The notes beneath the pieces are model-generated. The model ran no database searches. It saw nothing but the letters and a program-made list of their open reading frames with translations, and was not told the DNA's origin. From contig NC_088776.1 of assembly GCF_954871325.1 (NCBI RefSeq), positions 5,463,985 to 5,527,984 of the forward strand: a stretch of 64,000 nt of DNA, read 5' to 3'. Below, piece by piece: positions 61,265 to 64,000 of the stretch. Made by a program: the position numbers and the translations under genes. Source of the stretch: Gordionus sp. m RMFG-2023. Taxonomy: Eukaryota; Nematomorpha; Gordioida; Chordodea; Parachordodidae. Within the stretch, counting starts at the first letter, position 1; each line of letters starts with the position of its first letter.

Positions 61265-63892
61265 CAGGGATGTGAACCCGGACCCTGAACCCTCCTGGAC
61301 CCTCAAGGGTTCAGGGTGTTAAAAATTTTTAACTTTTTTTTTTTAAAATTAATATAAAAATATAATTTTTAAGAAACAATATAAAATTTTTATAATTTTA
61401 TTTATTTTTAAAAAATAATATAAATTTAGCCTTTACAGCTAAAATTTTCTTTATCACTTGATCATAATTCAAGTTTTGTTTTTCCTATTTCCTCCCAAAT
61501 TTTCCTATTTTCTACAGAATATCCAATTTTTAAATCATTTTTGCACCAGAGGTTCCTGTGCATTCTTAACCTTTCCATAAAATTATTTTCTAACACTAAT
61601 ATATATTAATATAAAAGGCTATAATCGTTTGGGTAGTAAATTTATTTAACAGCATTAAGAAGAATTGTACTTACTAATTTTTTATAAAAATTTCATGAAA
61701 TTGGACACTATTTTATATTTACATTAAAAATAGATTATAATTTTTTTCTTCAAAATTTATTTATTTATATTTTTAAGATTATGGATGCGGCCTGATTAAA
61801 AAATATATACATTCTATGTGTCTATACTTTTAAGTTTTAAACAAATTAAATTTTGTTTTTTTTAGTATGAAACTAAAAGATATTTTGTTAGAGTACTATA
61901 ATGCAACTAAAGGGGATTCTGAGTGCAAAACCTGCCACCTAATGATAAAAGGTTCACACAATACTAACCTGGAAAGACATTTAAAAAGACATCATTCTAT
62001 AATCTTTGAGGAATATTTAAATAGAAAACCCAAATTTTTGGAAGAAGACATTGTTACAAAGTCTACTGTCAGTATTGTAAAGAAGGATGAAAATAATTGA
62101 AAAAATTTGCTTTAAAAAAAGCATTCATATTCAAATGGCTGGGGAGAATTTGATGAATGCTTTAGTTGAGCTTGTTACAATAAATGGAGGCCTTTCAATA
62201 TTATTGAGGATTCTGGTTTTGATCCTATTAGTAAGGCAATTGGAACATCAATTAACCGTTTTAAAATTAAGGACTTAGTGGTTACTGAATCGAAAAAAAT
62301 ACAAGCAAAAATAATAAAAGAAACAAAAAACAAATTAGTTTCATTAAAAATTGATTCCGCCCAAAGATTAGGGAGAAATATTCTAGGAATAAATATACAG
62401 TATATAAAAGGAAATAATATAATATTAAGAAATTTAGCTATGAAGGAGATTAAAGAGAGTTCAACTTCTGAAAATATAAAAAGAATGATATTAGAAACAT
62501 TAAATAAATTTCATATTCCTATAAGAAACGTTTATTCAATTACTACGGATAATGGTGCCAATCTAGTAAAATCAATCAAATTATTAAATGAATGTTCACT
62601 GGAAGAAATATGAGTAAATAAGTGAAATTGATTTGCAGGAAATAACAAAAGATTTCTCCACAAAAATATACTGTATCAGATGTGCAGCCCATACTTTACA
62701 ATTGGCTATTAATGATTCCCTAAAAAATAGTAACTTTAAAACTATAATTGATAAAGCAAGGGATGTTGTAAAATATTTAAGAACTCCCACAATTGTTAGA
62801 ATATTAAATTCCATGAAAAGGCAAATGACAATTTTAGATTGCACAACACGTTGGTCCTCTATATGTATGATGCTAGAGCGATTATTAAGTTTGAAAGATT
62901 TCTGTAATAATTTTATCATAGGAGCATGTAAAATAATTTTGTAAGATGATTGGAATCAAGTAAAAGAGCTTACTAGTGTGCTGGTTCCTTTAAAAATAAC
63001 AACATTAAGATTGCAAGCAGAACAATTATGTTTATCGGATTTTTATGGCATATGGTTAAGATGTCGATTAGAGTTAGGGAGATTAACAAGTTCTTTTTCT
63101 AATGAAGTATTAGAAATATGAAAATAAGAGAGCAACTATATTTACAAAATAGTGTTGTATATGCTTCGATATATTTAGACCCGCGATATCAGGTTTTATT
63201 AAGTAGTGAGCAAAAACAAATGGCTATAGACCATCTTGAAGATTTATGGAATACCCAAAACTCTATTATTTACAATATATTGGAGGCTACAACAATATCT
63301 ACTAATTGTAGCGATAACAATGATAATGATAACGATATTGATGATCTGGAAAATTTACTATTAGATAGAGGAAAAAAATTAAATTATCATAGAAAGGAGC
63401 AAAAATATCTATTGTATCTTTAATAGAAAAGTTCTCGGAAGTTAAGAGAATAAATAGAGATGCAAACATTTTAAAATTCTGGTAGGAAAATTCTTCAATA
63501 TATCCAGAATTATATACCTTGTCTAGAATCGTCATGGCTGTACCGGTGACACAAGTACAAAAATTTATGTATTTTAAAAATGACTATCTATTTTAGGTAA
63601 GCGTAGAACGTGGATTTTCATCGTTGAAATATTTTGTCTAATTTACGTGGAAATCTGAAGGATGATATTTTAGAAGATATCATGATTGTGCGATTGAATA
63701 AAATATTTAAAATATAAATTATCTCATTTCGAATTATAAATGTGTATATATTGAAGTATAATAAAAAATGAATGAAAAAAAGTCTTATTTTGAGTCATTA
63801 TTTTTATGTTCCCTCTGAACCCGGACCCTGGACCCGGGTCCTTTTTAAATTTATTACCGGACCCTTTTTTTGTCGAAGGGTTCACATCCCTG
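61265..63892 (+). mobile_element. hAT transposon, family hAT-4, near full length, inside the piggyBac
   Basis: Termini CAGGGATGTGAACCCGGA on the left and the inverse of CAGGGATGTGAACCCTTC on the right, with GGACCC-type subterminal motifs. A perfect 8-bp duplication GTGGAGAT flanks it (61257-61264 and 63893-63900). At 2628 bp with transposase coding from BED finger to dimerisation domain, this is the most complete mobile element in the window. Confidence 0.96.
61867..63717 (+). pseudogene. hAT-4 transposase (BED finger, RNase-H-like, dimerisation), frame-broken
   Basis: An ATG at 61867 opens a BED zinc finger (CKTCHLMIKGSHNTNLERHL, then KRHH). Later frames give DLVVTESKKIQAKIIKETK, FHIPIRNVYSITTDNGAN with the first catalytic-region aspartate context, and CIRCAAHTLQLAINDSLKN. 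These are followed by DCTTRWSS, YASIYLDPRYQVLLS and, at the end, VSVERGFSSLKY from the dimerisation region. Frame changes near 62095 and 62615, and stops near 62941 and 63118, break it. The last two coding blocks are separated by a perfect 42-nt GT-AG intron (63555-63596) between VTQ and VSVERG. The family is widespread in animals as ZBED/hAT-like transposases. Confidence 0.88.
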
Positions 63893-64000
63893 GTGGAGAT
63901 ATCGTACTTCGCCTGTCTGAAATAATACCATCAAATAAAAACCATAATATATATGGATAATTTTTTCTCCTCATAACAATTATTTATGATTCTTAAAAAA

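Larger units (their letters stand above)
60213..64000 (+). mobile_element. piggyBac transposon, interrupted twice and cut by the window end
   Basis: Plus-strand frames read as a piggyBac transposase. The acidic N-terminus is EDISEADIESSDEEDNYYPL, followed by TYFRKFLDNQMSAFLYKK. Between the two insertions come KLAVDEFLIPFKGHSKL, with the catalytic-region signature (DE, PFKGRSKLKQ-type), and SKPHKEGTNALC, then FMYDFEIYQGKS. After the second insertion comes ISGD, joined by the target site to IVLRLSEIIPSNKNHNIY. A MITE occupies 60710-60922 and a hAT 61265-63892. Several stops and shifts show it is inactive. It is related to the remnant at 21040-21800. The left terminus was not defined, and the right end lies beyond 64000. 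Confidence 0.88.

Noticed and set aside
1-64000. LTR retroelements, endogenous viruses or Polintons
   Set aside because: No long terminal direct repeats, integrase, protease or capsid-like frames were recognised. The reverse transcriptases present are of non-LTR type.
1-64000. tRNA or rRNA genes
   Set aside because: No cloverleaf-like GC-rich segment with A and B boxes, and no rRNA core sequence, was seen by eye; a covariance search would be decisive.

Overview
This is a very AT-rich animal (metazoan) nuclear fragment. By eye it is roughly three-quarters or more A+T, and long runs of G or C stand out against that background. The animal assignment rests on spliced genes with GT-AG introns, a complete ATG7 gene, a complete MANF/ARMET gene and secreted fibronectin type III (FN3) proteins. 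Very short introns (41-58 nt) sit beside kilobase ones. Nothing here fixes the phylum. I found no tRNA, rRNA, CRISPR array, LTR element or Polinton.

Host genes. (1) Three paralogous five-exon genes for small secreted proteins with two FN3 domains: gene A (1262-3768, minus), gene C (11958 to at least 19562, minus, first exon not found) and gene B (51222-54218, plus). All their introns follow the same phase pattern, 1-0-1-0. Genes A and B lie in the arms of an inverted duplication of about 4 kb (about 950-4420 and 50490-54550). A decayed fourth locus may lie at 4478-6080. (2) ATG7, the E1-like autophagy enzyme, is complete in 12 exons (25089-32932, plus), with ATP site, zinc CxxC pairs and catalytic cysteine; one exon junction is unusual. 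(3) MANF is complete in 4 exons (38279-38912, minus), with all eight family cysteines and a KDEL-like C-terminus. Two further open segments (10511-10893 and 41660-41944) may be exons, but I could not identify them.

Mobile DNA fills most of the rest. hAT elements lie at 9197-10252, 12567-13224, 34468-35855, 43346-44758, 48519-49981 and 61265-63892, most with recognisable 8-bp target duplications. There are piggyBac remnants at about 21040-21800 and at 60213 to the window end. LINE remnants lie at about 33500-36850 and 55540-57900, with smaller pieces at 3411-3655, 13390-13745, 30760-31290 and 37080-37330. Several families of foldback MITEs are present, as are tandem arrays and unclassified dispersed repeats. 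Insertions are nested: a hAT and a MITE interrupt the piggyBac at the right end, and another hAT interrupts the LINE at 33.5-36.9 kb.

The most promising biology is the FN3-doublet family. Exon 1 and the 5' flank of genes A and B are nearly identical while their mature proteins have diverged widely, the pattern expected of secreted proteins under diversifying selection. The exon-phase layout (each FN3 module on two exons, flanked by phase-1 introns) resembles soluble cytokine-receptor-like modules, but function is unknown.
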